Part shown: one piece after another, positions 9,701-19,736 of the stretch
How the letters are laid out: each line of letters opens with the position of its first letter
How positions within the stretch are numbered: position 1 is the first letter of the stretch
Source: Schaalia dentiphila ATCC 17982
Lineage (GTDB): Bacteria > Actinomycetota > Actinomycetes > Actinomycetales > Actinomycetaceae
Assembly (NCBI RefSeq): GCF_000154225.1
Contig: NZ_DS264586.1
Coordinates: 526,527-590,526 of the forward strand
Length of the DNA stretch: 64,000 nt
Direction of reading: 5' to 3'
Position numbers and translations under genes: made by a program
The notes under the pieces: generated by a model
The model's input: the letters and a program-made list of their open reading frames with translations, nothing else
Database searches by the model: none
What the model was told of the DNA's origin: nothing

Positions 9701-9971
9701 AGGCCGCGAACGTGAAGTGGCCCGGGCGGCGCACACGTGCCAGGATCGACGAGGCCGTGGCTGCCTTTGCGAGGGCCTTACGCAAGAGGGCGGAGAGGAG
9801 GACCGAGACGACGACACCCACGAAGGCACCGATAATCGGGCCGAGAATCAGGAGGGTGAGGTCGATGGTCGTGGTTACGGCGGCCTCCGCTCCTGATTGC
9901 GCGTCTGCGGCCGCCCGCGCGAGGGCGTCCGAGGCCTGGGCGAGGGCACCGAGTGCTGGTGTCATAGTCAT
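6714..9971 (-). CDS. MscS-family mechanosensitive channel with very long acidic and lysine-rich tail
   Basis: The 1085-aa product has about five membrane helices within residues 37-225. The pore helix and beta domain follow with MscS features: the helix GVISVIFGLAAQQTLGNVFAG near 201-221 and the DAIRVGDVV motif near 228-236. From about residue 400 to 1000 the protein is disordered, Ala/Glu/Asp/Pro-rich. The last 60 residues are a histone-H1-like run of AKK and KKA units. MscS channels release solutes on hypo-osmotic shock; typical members are about 280-400 aa, so over half of this protein is extra and cytoplasmic by topology. The start ATG 9971 has TAGGCT exactly 6 nt upstream and no Shine-Dalgarno. 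The gene stands alone. Confidence 0.88.
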   Translation of the reverse strand: MTMTPALGALAQASDALARAAADAQSGAEAAVTTTIDLTLLILGPIIGAFVGVVVSVLLSALLRKALAKAATASSILARVRRPGHFTFAAWGAWAGLGIALVNPHLSDWNGTSITTFLMHVLLIVALACLTWMAYAAAWVFEDAAEARQDSDQGRSRRFETQAQVLRRLTQSIVVVVGVVAIISTFEVARHAMTTVLASAGVISVIFGLAAQQTLGNVFAGLQLAFTDAIRVGDVVVAGEKKETGSVEEITLSYVVVRIWDERRLIIPSRYFTQTPFENWTRRAAAQLGTVELKLDWSAPMTLIRAKVEQLLTATDLWDGRTWGVQITDSDEYTVTVRVLVSAKNSGHLSDLRAYMREQLISWIVTEEPWARPAQRIEPRQTVTVEQDMSRERIARLAAELAGISGTNEAVAATGTSASHAGTPESAGEQSGAATGGAASAISASAATAAAPKDPAHAARMVAARRKAKRARRRAMADRQRELAEGGPSASRDETQVISKSALRKIIEAAGNANPQLTQTLTTTSIGRGERFFSGSAEAEERAAALTGPGEEVYAEREAEARRAQERREAHKRREAEALDPAATLALAAVGVEPVVAGNEAPDNEEPEAAQDVAANYAAADSAEVAGVVAERADDATVKEVAADSVAAPEGAIAADSAPDDSVDKQPESAAAGSDIADDQTEGVKREADAQYADGASAEEQAADVQAAPAQGEAPADAATDAGASADSGVSRAADSQEGSAPVEDAEPEGAPAPDAPEETGDEEEVQASSDVELSPDEQETTPIPARETSVKHPVQVPPPVRTGRPVMTDTVQAIAPALVPPPAPTPAEMAASRAPEDEADEPAVHPGWYAVAEEARLDAETRPTPTVKHARVSIMDFFPAVAHTGAEADVLRAVTGQIPAVEPREPKPENAESAVVEKATFDDAAAPESEPAEDVAPEVEAREAKAAEKDAADEPTADETAVMDPVEAAEAGALDSDATQVLPSVDEPLDETLVMPAAAIAEPASEAAKAAEAAATDVSAAEEEAPTKKEPAKKTASTKAGAKKAPTKKATSKKPVAKKGAAKKAAPKKAAAKKTSNAGPSTNE

Positions 9972-10066
9972 GCATCAAGCCTAGGTCGGACAGCTGATGA
10001 AATCCTGGGAATTCCGCACAATTGCAACGTTTTTCGGTAATGTGTTAGCTGTCACTTAATTTCGTT

Positions 10067-10096
10067 TTGACGTGCCGCGCGCGTTCTGCCTAAACT
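10067..10096 (+). promoter_or_regulatory. Promoter of the tRNA-Glu/Asp/Phe cluster
   Basis: TTGACG (10067-10072) and TAAACT (10091-10096) are separated by 18 bp, 39 bp ahead of tRNA-Glu, in an AT-richer gap. This fits a sigma-70-type promoter for the three tRNAs. Confidence 0.6.
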
Positions 10097-10134
10097 ATCT
10101 CCCGTCTTCGGACGCCAGTTCGACGGCCAAGCAG

Positions 10135-10210
<76 letters not shown>

Positions 10211-10259
10211 CCGGTCGCAATCGTGATTGGAACAATTCAATAGGTCTTACCTGTTGTAA

Positions 10260-10333
10260 GGCCCCGTAGCGCAGTTGGTTAGCGCGCCGCCCTGTCACGG
10301 CGGAGGTCGCGGGTTCAAGTCCCGTCGGGGTCG
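10260..10333 (+). tRNA. tRNA-Asp (anticodon GTC)
   Basis: Acceptor GGCCCCG pairs with CGGGGTC; the anticodon stem CCGCC/GGCGG frames loop CTGTCAC, giving anticodon GTC. CCA is not encoded. The middle gene of the cluster. Confidence 0.96.
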
Positions 10334-10360
10334 CCGACCAGACCTTTTGGTTCAGGTCTT

Positions 10361-10436
10361 GGCTCTGTAGCTCAGTTGGTAGAGCGTTCGACTGAAAATC
10401 GAAAGGTCACCGGATCGACGCCGGTCGGAGCCACCA
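10361..10436 (+). tRNA. tRNA-Phe (anticodon GAA)
   Basis: Acceptor GGCTCTG pairs with CGGAGCC; the anticodon stem TTCGA/TCGAA frames loop CTGAAAA, giving anticodon GAA. The CCA end is encoded. Last of the cluster, directly before a terminator. Confidence 0.96.
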
Positions 10437-10442
10437 GCAAGT

Positions 10443-10474
10443 CCCCGAAGCGTAAGCTTCGGGGTTTTTGTTTT
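10443..10474 (+). terminator. Rho-independent terminator of the tRNA cluster
   Basis: CCCCGAAGC and GCTTCGGGG form a perfect 9-bp stem with loop GTAA, followed by TTTTTGTTTT. Confidence 0.92.
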
Positions 10475-10650
10475 GCCCGCGACAAGGCTGCCGCGAATGC
10501 AGATCACACCCTCAGGCACATAACCCCTCGGGCTCGCAGGTCAATAACACTCACACCCATAATTACCCACCAATCCCACAACTCCTATAGGATACCGACT
10601 AACGATGCGTGTTGTCACACACATTATCTCGCCCAATAGGAGGGGTACCA

Positions 10651-11229
10651 ATGTCGCTATGGAAGCGCCTCATCGCCATGCTCGTCGGCACATTCGTCAT
10701 GATGGGTGCGCTGAGCGCCTGCGACCCATACGTACCCAACATAGTCGGCGACGCTCTCCCGAAGGCGGTCGAGCGTCTACAGAATTCCGGATACAGGGAA
10801 CTCGCGGTCGTCGACGACCACGGAATGTCGATCACCGAGTCGCACTACGAGGACGGCTACAAGGTCACGGAGCAGGACGCACAGGGCAGCGATATCCCCA
10901 CGACACAGACAATTACCCTAACAGTCACCAAGAGCGAAATCGCAGCACTAGTACCTACGCCGACCGAGACTCCTTCCAGCGCCTCGGACGAGCCGAGCCC
11001 AGACCCCGAGCCGGCCACCGAAGAGCCTGAACCGGCCCCGGAGGTGCCTACCGAAGAACCCGCGGAAGAGCCAGCTGCTCCAGCCCCCGCACCCGAGCCG
11101 ACGCCGGTGCACGTCCACTTCTCGAGCTGCAAGCAGGCCCGCGAAGCGGGTGCAGCTCCCCTCTACCGCGGAGACCCCGGCTACAACCCGAAGCTGGACC
11201 GTGACAACGACGGGGTCGCCTGCGAGTAA
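10651..11229 (+). CDS. Lipoprotein with PASTA-like segment and C-terminal excalibur domain
   Basis: The 192-aa product begins at ATG 10651 behind a strong TAGGAGGGG site. A hydrophobic signal ends in the lipobox LSAC (Cys24), so it should be lipid-anchored outside the membrane. Residues about 28-100 (VPNIVGDALPKAVERL...) look like a single PASTA-type repeat, a fold that binds peptidoglycan or beta-lactams. A Pro/Glu/Thr-rich spacer follows. The C-terminus is an excalibur domain: paired cysteines around the calcium-loop-like DRDNDGVACE. No operon partner is seen. A cell-envelope role is inferred. Confidence 0.85.
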   Translation: MSLWKRLIAMLVGTFVMMGALSACDPYVPNIVGDALPKAVERLQNSGYRELAVVDDHGMSITESHYEDGYKVTEQDAQGSDIPTTQTITLTVTKSEIAALVPTPTETPSSASDEPSPDPEPATEEPEPAPEVPTEEPAEEPAAPAPAPEPTPVHVHFSSCKQAREAGAAPLYRGDPGYNPKLDRDNDGVACE

Positions 11230-11273
11230 CGCCAGTAAGGCCCCTAGGCGACAGGGAGGACGCGCTCGACAAA

Positions 11274-11382
11274 TTTCGCACATAATATCCAACGGTCATT
11301 TTTCAAGCACGCCAGATAACGTTGCGATTCCAACGACCTTCCTTCAAAGCTTGGAATACCCTCGATGGAATTACGTGCGAAA
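11274..11382. repeat. 109-bp element with terminal inverted repeats
   Basis: TTTCGCACATAAT at the left end and ATTACGTGCGAAA at the right end are inverted repeats with one mismatch. A second element with the same ends and the same 109-bp length lies at 50620-50728, and both have ATTCCAAC in the middle. No coding sequence is seen; it resembles a MITE or a structured small repeat. Confidence 0.7.
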
Positions 11383-11438
11383 CTTCTGGAGACCCGAGAC
11401 CCCGTAGCCCTATGGCGCGACCTCACCACTACCAATCG

Positions 11439-11468
11439 GGGGAATTGCACGACACGGGGATCCGACAC
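11439..11468. repeat. 30-bp motif shared with the IS3 insertion site near tRNA-Gly
   Basis: This stretch matches 48795-48824 at 25 of 30 positions, ending TCCGACAC in both. At the other site an IS3 element is inserted exactly at the end of the motif. Confidence 0.6.
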
Positions 11469-11476
11469 GCCGATGA

Positions 11477-11764
11477 CACGCCGCCAGAAGGCTTCATGTA
11501 GTGATATCCCCGACGGCTACCCCGCCAGTCACGCCGACTCCTTCGACACCGAGCTCGGCCACTCCCCCGGCCACAGCAATGCCTTCGACTCCCGCGCCTC
11601 CAACTCCCAAGCCGAAGCAACTGGCTCGCACCGATGCAGACATGGCTGGCATCCTCGCTGACGTCGGCATGCTGAGCCTGCTGGGTGCACTGGCGGTGGC
11701 GACTCGCAGACGCGGAGCCTGGCCGTCCCGGCCTCCGCGTGAGGATACGCATCGGACGCACTGA
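11477..11764 (+). pseudogene. C-terminal fragment of a cell-wall-anchored surface protein
   Basis: The open frame has a Pro/Thr-rich stalk, then KQLARTDAD, a hydrophobic helix and RRRG: the plan of a sortase sorting signal, with LARTD in place of LPXTG. No N-terminal part exists; an in-frame stop lies at 11474 and no signal peptide or domain is upstream, so this is read as the tail of a deleted surface protein. A short intact gene from GTG 11501 (87 aa) is possible but has no ribosome binding site. Confidence 0.5.
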
Positions 11765-11839
11765 GCCCCGGCCTCGTATTGAACTGCGCTCCGAAACTTG
11801 GACGCTATAAATGGTAGCCGTTATGCGGCTTCCTGTAGG

Positions 11840-14800
11840 GCCTCATCCCCACTCACACGGGGAAAACGGGATGTTCACACCGCCCGTGTACAGTTTCGCA
11901 GGCTCATCCCCACTCACGCGGGGAAAACTAGATCCACAGAGTGACCAGCGCAATGCTCACGGGCTCATCCCCGCTCACACGGGGAAAACGTGTGGGCACC
12001 ACTGCAGGGGCGGCGTGGCAAGACCTCATCCCCGCTCACGCGGGGAAAACTGCCCAGCGTGCGCGCGCGAACCGCGCAAGTGCGGCTCATCCCCGCTCAC
12101 GCGGGGAAAACAGCCCCATGCGGACGGCGATTTCGAGCCTGGCCGGCTCATCCCCGCTCACGCGGGGAAAACTTTCAGGCTCCCTTTTCGGCGGGTTCGC
12201 GGTAGGGCTCATCCCAGCTCACGCGGGGAAAACCACTGGTTGAAGGGCAAGACGGAGACCATGGGGGCCTCATCCCCGCTCACGCGGGGAAAACCATGGG
12301 GTCGAGTCCCACACCATTGCCCACGGCGGCTCATCCCCGCTCACGCGGGGAAAACGTGCTCGGGCAGGCGCAAACAGCCGCGCACACGGGCTCATCCCCG
12401 CTCACGCGGGGAAAACCATCCAAGCCACCAGGCGGCGGCGTCGCGCATGGGCTCATCCCCGCTCACGCGGGGAAAACGACGACGACCACATCCACCTCCC
12501 CCGCGTTGCCGACTCATCCCCGCTCACGCGGGGAAAACCTCCTGGGCTAGGCCCGCGTCGTCGAGTGGGACGGCTCATCCCCGCTCACGCGGGGAAAACG
12601 CGGGGCCGTCTGGCTGGCTCCAAATCCCGACCGGCTCATGCCCGCTCACGCGGGGAAAACCGATTCGATGTCAACCCGAGGTCCAGAAAATACGGCTCAT
12701 CCCCGCTCACGCGGGGAAAACCATGGGGTCGAGTCCCACACCATTGCCCACGGCGGCTCATCCCCGCTCACGCGGGGAAAACGGGGTTTCGCCGGTGGTG
12801 CCGACGAACCAGCGGGGCTCATCCCCGCTCACGCGGGGAAAACTGTTGGCCCCGCCCATGCCGCGTGGGCGCACAAGGCTCATCCCCGCTCACGCGGGGA
12901 AAACCTCGGTGATCATCAGGCACGCGGTGTAGGCCACGGCTCATCCCCGCTCACGCGGGGAAAACGCAACCCTCCTTGCGAGCAGCACAGTCTGATAGGG
13001 CTCATCCCCGCTCACGCGGGGAAAACTTGCTGCATGGCGCGTTTGATGTTCAGCGCGCCGGCTCATCCCCGCTCACGCGGGGAAAACTGGTCCGACACGA
13101 CCCAGACAGTCTCAATCGCCGGCTCATCCCCGCCCACGCGGGGAAAACATCTGTCCGCGATGTTTGACCGATCGGCAGGAGGGCTCATCCCCACTCACGC
13201 GGGGAAAAACGCCACCGTTTCCGCCGTTCCTACGTGATGGGCGGCTCATCCCCGCTCACGCGGGGAAAACGCGTGCCCACCGCCTACCAGGTGGGAGGGG
13301 AAACGGCTCATCCCCGCTCACGCGGGGAAAACGGGTGGCCCGCCCACAATATCGCCCCACACCCAGGCTCATCCCCGCTCACGCGGGGAAAACCGGGTAC
13401 CGGAGCGGTCCATGGCCTGCATCCACGGCTCATCCCCGCTCACGCGGGGAAAACCCAGACGCGCCGGGAATCGCGTCGGCCAACTGGGGCTCATCCCCGC
13501 TCACGCGGGGAAAACTCGCAGCGGCGCACCTGAGTACCTTGCGTGCTCGGCTCATCCCCGCTCACGCGGGGAAAACGCAACACCTTGCTAGGTCGCAACA
13601 TCTGGGCTAGGCTCATCCCCGCTCACGCGGGGAAAACACGTCGGCGGCGCGTTCGAAGCTGGGGCAGCCGGGCTCATCCCCGCTCACGCGGGGAAAACAA
13701 GTCCGCCGTGCGCTGCAGCAGCGTCGTACCCGGCTCATCCCCGCTCACGCGGGGAAAACTGTCCCCGCCGCACATGTTTGGGCGCTTTAGGCGGCTCATC
13801 CCCGCTCACGCGGGGAAAACCTTTGCGGTCATGGTTCCTTCCAATTCGGTAGAGGCTCATCCCCGCTCACGCGGGGAAAACATTTGCGAGGCAGACGGGG
13901 GCGGAGACGCCGGGGGCTCATCCCCGCTCACGCGGGGAAAACGGTCGTAGGGGTCTGTGATCCATCCCCACCCCCGGCTCATCCCCGCTCACGCGGGGAA
14001 AACGGTCGTAGGGGTCTGTGATCCATCCCCACCCCCGGCTCATCCCCGCTCACGCGGGGAAAACTGAGGTTGCCACAGACGATTCCGCCCAGCCCGAGGC
14101 TCATCCCCGCTCACGCGGGGAAAACTCAGTTCGCGGCCGCGATCGTTGCTCTGGCTGCGGCTCATCCCCGCTCACGCGGGGAAAACTCCCGCACAGCTTC
14201 ATGACGTGCCGATACCCGGGGCTCATCCCCGCTCACGCGGGGAAAACTCGATCGCGGCTGCTTGCGCGTGGTGCGCGGCGGGCTCATCCCCGCTCACGCG
14301 GGGAAAACCACGATGACGGTTTGGCGACCCATCGGCGGACCGGCTCATCCCCGCTCACGCGGGGAAAACCGCTTTGACTCGAAACCAGTGCGGACCACGG
14401 CCGGCTCATCCCCGCTCACGCGGGGAAAACCACAGCCATAGTGACTTCTGCTGCTGTGTCCAAGGCTCATCCCCGCTCACGCGGGGAAAACCCGCTCACG
14501 AAGTCCCTCGGGGACGCGACCGAGGGCTCATCCCCGCTCACGCGGGGAAAACACGCGCAGCCCGCCCCCGACCATAAAGCCCGGCGGCTCATCCCCGCTC
14601 ACGCGGGGAAAACACCTGGCGGCTGCTCATCGCACAGGCCGGCGTGGGCTCATCCCCGCTCACGCGGGGAAAACTTTGACTGACTGCCTGAATGGTTGCG
14701 CCTAGGGGGCTCATCCCCGCTCACGCGGGGAAAACTAGCCCCCTATTCGAGGGCAATTCCAGATGCGAGGCTCATCCCCGCTCACGCGGGGAAAACCGGC

Positions 14801-17800
14801 GCCGGGGTGGGTTACTTTGTGGCGCGCGCGGCTCATCCCCGCTCACGCGGGGAAAACTCCCTCGAGGTCTAGGACATGGCCGAATACGCAGGCTCATCCC
14901 CGCTCACGCGGGGAAAACGGCGCTCGTGACGGCGTCGATCCCAATCGTGGCGGCTCATCCCCGCTCACGCGGGGAAAACCTCCGGCGAGGGTTGTGTCGA
15001 TCGAGATCGTGGGGCTCATCCCCGCTCACGCGGGGAAAACATCATCACAGACGCTAACCCCCTGTCCCGCCACGGCTCATCCCCGCTCACGCGGGGAAAA
15101 CTAGACGGATAGGTCGCGCGTGAGGTTGAGGATCTGGCTCATCCCCGCTCACGCGGGGAAAACCCCCTCATGGTGGACGCGCCGGGGTGCGCCGCCGGCT
15201 CATCCCCGCTCACGCGGGGAAAACGGACTGACCGCCCTCCTCACCATCCCGCTGTCTGGCTCATCCCCGCTCACGCGGGGAAAACGCTACACGGACATCA
15301 CGGGAATCCAGCGCGCAGGGCTCATCCCCGCTCACGCGGGGAAAACGACGATCAACGGACGCCGAACCCTGGTCACGGAGGGCTCATCCCCGCTCACGCG
15401 GGGAAAACAGGGCGCCCGCCCAGTCAATCAGGGACACGCCGGGCTCATCCCCGCTCACGCGGGGAAAACGGGGATGTAGGAGGAGTGCGCGCGAGCCGCC
15501 GCGGGCTCATCCCCGCTCACGCGGGGAAAACTCCGCGAAGGGACCAAACGGCGAGCCTAGCGAAGGCTCATCCCCGCTCACGCGGGGAAAACGAGACCCA
15601 CACCCTGACCACGGCGGAGATGCCAGGCTCATCCCCGCTCACGCGGGGAAAACTAAGGTCGGTGTACTTGCGCACTTCTGCAACAGGGCTCATCCCCGCT
15701 CACGCGGGGAAAACGTAGTCGAACTTCACCGTCATTTGTCGGGGAGAGGCTCATCCCCGCTCACGCGGGGAAAACCAGCGTCGCAATTTACTACACCACC
15801 CACATGCCGGCTCATCCCCGCTCACGCGGGGAAAACCGGGACTCACTGGGGCGAGTCCTCCGGGCCTCGGGCTCATCCCCGCTCACGCGGGGAAAACGGA
15901 CCCGGAATGCCGTCGATCTCCAGGCCCCCGGGCTCATCCCCGCTCACGCGGGGAAAACGAGCACGCAGTCCCACGGGTAGTCGTAGTAAGGGGCTCATCC
16001 CCGCTCACGCGGGGAAAACTGCTGAGGTGTGCGCGGGTGCCCTGCCTGGCCCGGCTCATCCCCGCTCACGCGGGGAAAACCTTGAAGACAGCCTCGATAG
16101 CGCCGGTGGACTGGGCTCATCCCCGCTCACGCGGGGAAAACCGACCAGGATGCCCGGCGAACTCTCCCGCTGGCGGCTCATCCCCGCTCACGCGGGGAAA
16201 ACTTCGTCGCTGCCATGTACGGGCTAGGCCTGCGCGGCTCATCCCCGCTCACGCGGGGAAAACACGGGTGGCGACGGCCAGGGCGCGGGCCTCCTGGGCT
16301 CATCCCCGCTCACGCGGGGAAAACTCTGGACCTTGCACGGCCCGGCCCATACTGGGGGGCTCATCCCCGCTCACGCGGGGAAAACGACCGTATGAGCGAG
16401 GCCGAGCAGAACCGCGTGGGCTCATCCCCGCTCACGCGGGGAAAACCCCATCCTATGAGCTATATAGAAGGGCTTCTGCGGCTCATCCCCGCTCACGCGG
16501 GGAAAACGCGGGGTTCCGCTGGTCCTCAGATGAGGTCGTCGGCTCATCCCCGCTCACGCGGGGAAAACTACCAGCACGCGACACGCGAGCGCGACGCGGC
16601 CGGCTCATCCCCGCTCACGCGGGGAAAACGAGCAGGTCACGGTCTCGGAGGGCTGGGAGAAGGGCTCATCCCCGCTCACGCGGGGAAAACAGCGATCCGC
16701 AGCCTCTCCCGCTGACCTGGTCGGGCTCATCCCCGCTCACGCGGGGAAAACCTCGCTGGACGCTTCTACCGCTGGAATCAAGGGGGCTCATCCCCGCTCA
16801 CGCGGGGAAAACCGAAGCCCACTGCCTCGTCCCGTCGGGCGTGTAGGCTCATCCCCGCTCACGCGGGGAAAACGACATCTCCGACCGTGAATCGCTCCTC
16901 AACGGCGGCTCATCCCCGCTCACGCGGGGAAAACGCATGAACAAGGGGTGCCGGACGCAGGTCCTCGGGCTCATCCCCGCTCACGCGGGGAAAACTTGTA
17001 CAGCTCCCAGGCGTTTCGGAGAAGACGGGGCTCATCCCCGCTCACGCGGGGAAAACAGCGACCCGGCATACGGGCGGGCACTCAGCATGGGCTCATCCCC
17101 GCTCACGCGGGGAAAACCAGCTGGAGAAGCTGGTGGGCAAGTCTGACCTCCCCTCATCCCCGCTCACGCGGGGAAAACCAGGTGCGCGCATCTCGGGACG
17201 GTCGTCTGTCCGGCTCATCCCCGCTCACGCGGGGAAAACTCGAGGAGGGCGAGCTGAGCGTCCTCATCACCAGGCTCATCCCCGCTCACGCGGGGAAAAC
17301 GGAGAAGACGGTTCAGTAGCTCCAGGCTGCGCGGCTCATCCCCGCTCACGCGGGGAAAACGCCTCGCGGAGCTGGTTCAGGTCGTCCTGGAACGGCTCAT
17401 CCCCGCTCACGCGGGGAAAACCCGACAACACCACGCCTCGCAAGACGCGCGGCCGGCTCATCCCCGCTCACGCGGGGAAAACAGTGGAAAGGCGAGGCGA
17501 CCCGCGTATGACCAAGGCTCATCCCCGCTCACGCGGGGAAAACGAGCTTTTCGCGGTGTCCCCCGAGGACACCCCGGGCTCATCCCCGCTCACGCGGGGA
17601 AAACGGCCGTCTGCATGGCCTCGATGAGGAGGGAACCGGCTCATCCCCGCTCACGCGGGGAAAACCAGGTGCGGGCATCGAGGGACGGTCGCCTGTCCGG
17701 CTCATCCCCGCTCACGCGGGGAAAACTTCGATTCGGCTCACGCCGTCCCACTCCAGGCCGGCTCATCCCCGCTCACGCGGGGAAAACTGCTACAACACGA

Positions 17801-19313
17801 ACGGCAACAAGGGCGTGACCGGCTCATCCCCGCTCACGCGGGGAAAACCAGCGGGCGCGCAGCTTCTTCACCGCGCGGCGGGGCTCATCCCCGCTCACGC
17901 GGGGAAAACGGGCGCACGATCACCGGCTACCGCCGCCGCTACGGCTCATCCCCGCTCACGCGGGGAAAACTTCGACCACTTCCGCGAGCGCGTCGAGCTT
18001 CGCGGCTCATCCCCGCTCACGCGGGGAAAACCGCGTGCAGCAATGACTGCACCGGCCCGGCGCACGGCTCATCCCCGCTCACGCGGGGAAAACTACACCC
18101 GTTTTGGGTGCTGGTTATTAGGGAACGGCTCATCCCCGCTCACGCGGGGAAAACGCGGCGGTCTTGGTGCTCATCAGTTCTTGGTCCGGCTCATCCCCGC
18201 TCACGCGGGGAAAACGGGCCAAACCAGCCGGGTAGCTGCTTCAGCTTGGGCTCATCCCCGCTCACGCGGGGAAAACGGACTGTTCCAGGTCGGCGGCCAT
18301 GGAGACGGCGGCTCATCCCCGCTCACGCGGGGAAAACTGCGCCGCCTGTCCTCCAGGCCTTCCTCTCATTGGCTCATCCCCGCTCACGCGGGGAAAACCC
18401 GCGCTGTCCCCACAGGCCGGCCTTGGTGGCCGGCTCATCCCCGCTCACGCGGGGAAAACAGATATTCGCGCGTCATCGGTCCTCCTTGGTGGGGCTCATC
18501 CCCGCTCACGCGGGGAAAACTCGACGACCCAGAAGGAGCCGCGCTTGTTGAGGGGCTCATCCCCGCTCACGCGGGGAAAACGAAGTATGTCATGTCAGTT
18601 GTCCTCCCAGGGCAGGCTCATCCCCGCTCACGCGGGGAAAACATGACATCTAGCATCATCCCCTACATCTACGACGGCTCATCCCCGCTCACGCGGGGAA
18701 AACTGGTCCGAACGTTGCGTCGGTTGCGGCGACGGCGGCTCATCCCCGCTCACGCGGGGAAAACGCAGTTCGTCGCCGCAACGCCTGCAGGTGTTCAGGC
18801 TCATCCCCGCTCACGCGGGGAAAACGGCGTCGGCGTCAGCCGAGCCGGGCACTGCGCCGGCTCATCCCCGCTCACGCGGGGAAAACGCGGGTGGCCTGGG
18901 GCGCGTTCTCCTGGTGCTCGGCTCATCCCCGCTCACGCGGGGAAAACGTATGGCTCACCGCAAACCAGCGCCTCCACTGGGGCTCATCCCCGCTCACGCG
19001 GGGAAAACCTGCGAGCTGGTAGAACATGCGCCCTAAGGCAGGGCTCATCCCCGCTCACGCGGGGAAAACCGGGGCCGTTTGCGGCGATGGACCGAACCAA
19101 TCGGCTCATCCCCGCTCACGCGGGGAAAACATCACGAAAGGAACATTCTCATGGCACCAGAACGGCTCATCCCCGCTCACGCGGGGAAAACACCAGGGGC
19201 GCGTCCGAGGCTGCCGCGCAGATCGGCTCATCCCCGCTCACGCGGGGAAAACCCGTTGAGGCTTCGGTCCAGGGCGGCAGCCGCCGGCTCATCCCCGCTC
19301 ACGCGGGGAAAAC
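11840..19313 (-). CRISPR. Type I-E CRISPR array, 123 repeats and 122 spacers
   Basis: A 28-bp repeat (plus-strand form begins GGCTCATCCCCGCTC and ends GGGGAAAAC) recurs with a 61-bp period and 33-nt spacers. Following the phase through the block gives 122 intervals with a few of 60 or 62 bp. The canonical repeat orientation (GTTTTCCCCGCG...) and the cas operon are on the minus strand, so transcription runs leftward from 19313. The left-end repeats are degenerate (ACTCACACGGGG), which marks the old, trailer end. Two spacers are exact duplicates (12295/12722 and 13943/14004) and one pair differs at four positions (17179/17666). Several spacers look like phage gene starts. Confidence 0.98.
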
Positions 19314-19331
19314 ACTTTCTGACCTGCGTTT

Positions 19332-19736
19332 TTATCGCGCAGATCGGTCAGATCTTGGAAAGCCTTGAGCTTTGCGCCTCTTCTGAAAGTTACTCATCGC
19401 AGGACGCTTACGCAACTGGCGCGCCGCAGGATCAGGTTCGGAGTATTGGCCTCGTCCCTCGGAGTAGTAGGGACGCATCATGAGCGTCAGCCCATCGAAG
19501 TCGACGGGCTTCCAGGGGTCTCCCCACGTCAAGAACTCCAGGCCCTGTTCGTTGCGCGCCCGATAGACCATGACGGCACGCCCAGTCTTCATGTTCTCAG
19601 TGACAATAACCCACAAGCGTTCACGAACCCGTGCGGACAGCGTCCCCACGAATACCCCCGGGGAGATTTCCATCAACCACCGAGTCACGTGCCCTCGCAA
19701 ACCTTCAGGCACTGCGGACAGCACAAGGACGATCAC
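19332..19736 (-). CDS. cas2: CRISPR-associated endonuclease Cas2, type I-E
   Basis: Cas2 dimers bridge two Cas1 dimers to form the spacer integrase. The 134-aa protein has the compact Cas2e start MIVLVLSAVPEGLRG and RPYYSEGRGQYSEPD toward the end of the core; it is longer than E. coli Cas2 (94 aa) through a basic C-terminal tail. ATG 19736 overlaps the cas1 stop (ATGA). Its TAA stop is only 18 bp from the first CRISPR repeat, so the CRISPR leader has to overlap the 3' end of this gene. Last gene of the operon. Confidence 0.93.
   Translation of the reverse strand: MIVLVLSAVPEGLRGHVTRWLMEISPGVFVGTLSARVRERLWVIVTENMKTGRAVMVYRARNEQGLEFLTWGDPWKPVDFDGLTLMMRPYYSEGRGQYSEPDPAARQLRKRPAMSNFQKRRKAQGFPRSDRSAR

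Noticed and set aside
11811..19483. Dozens of overlapping open frames across the CRISPR array, rich in HPRSRGEN and SSPLTRGK
   Set aside because: They are translations of the repeat in each frame; the 61-bp period does not encode a protein.
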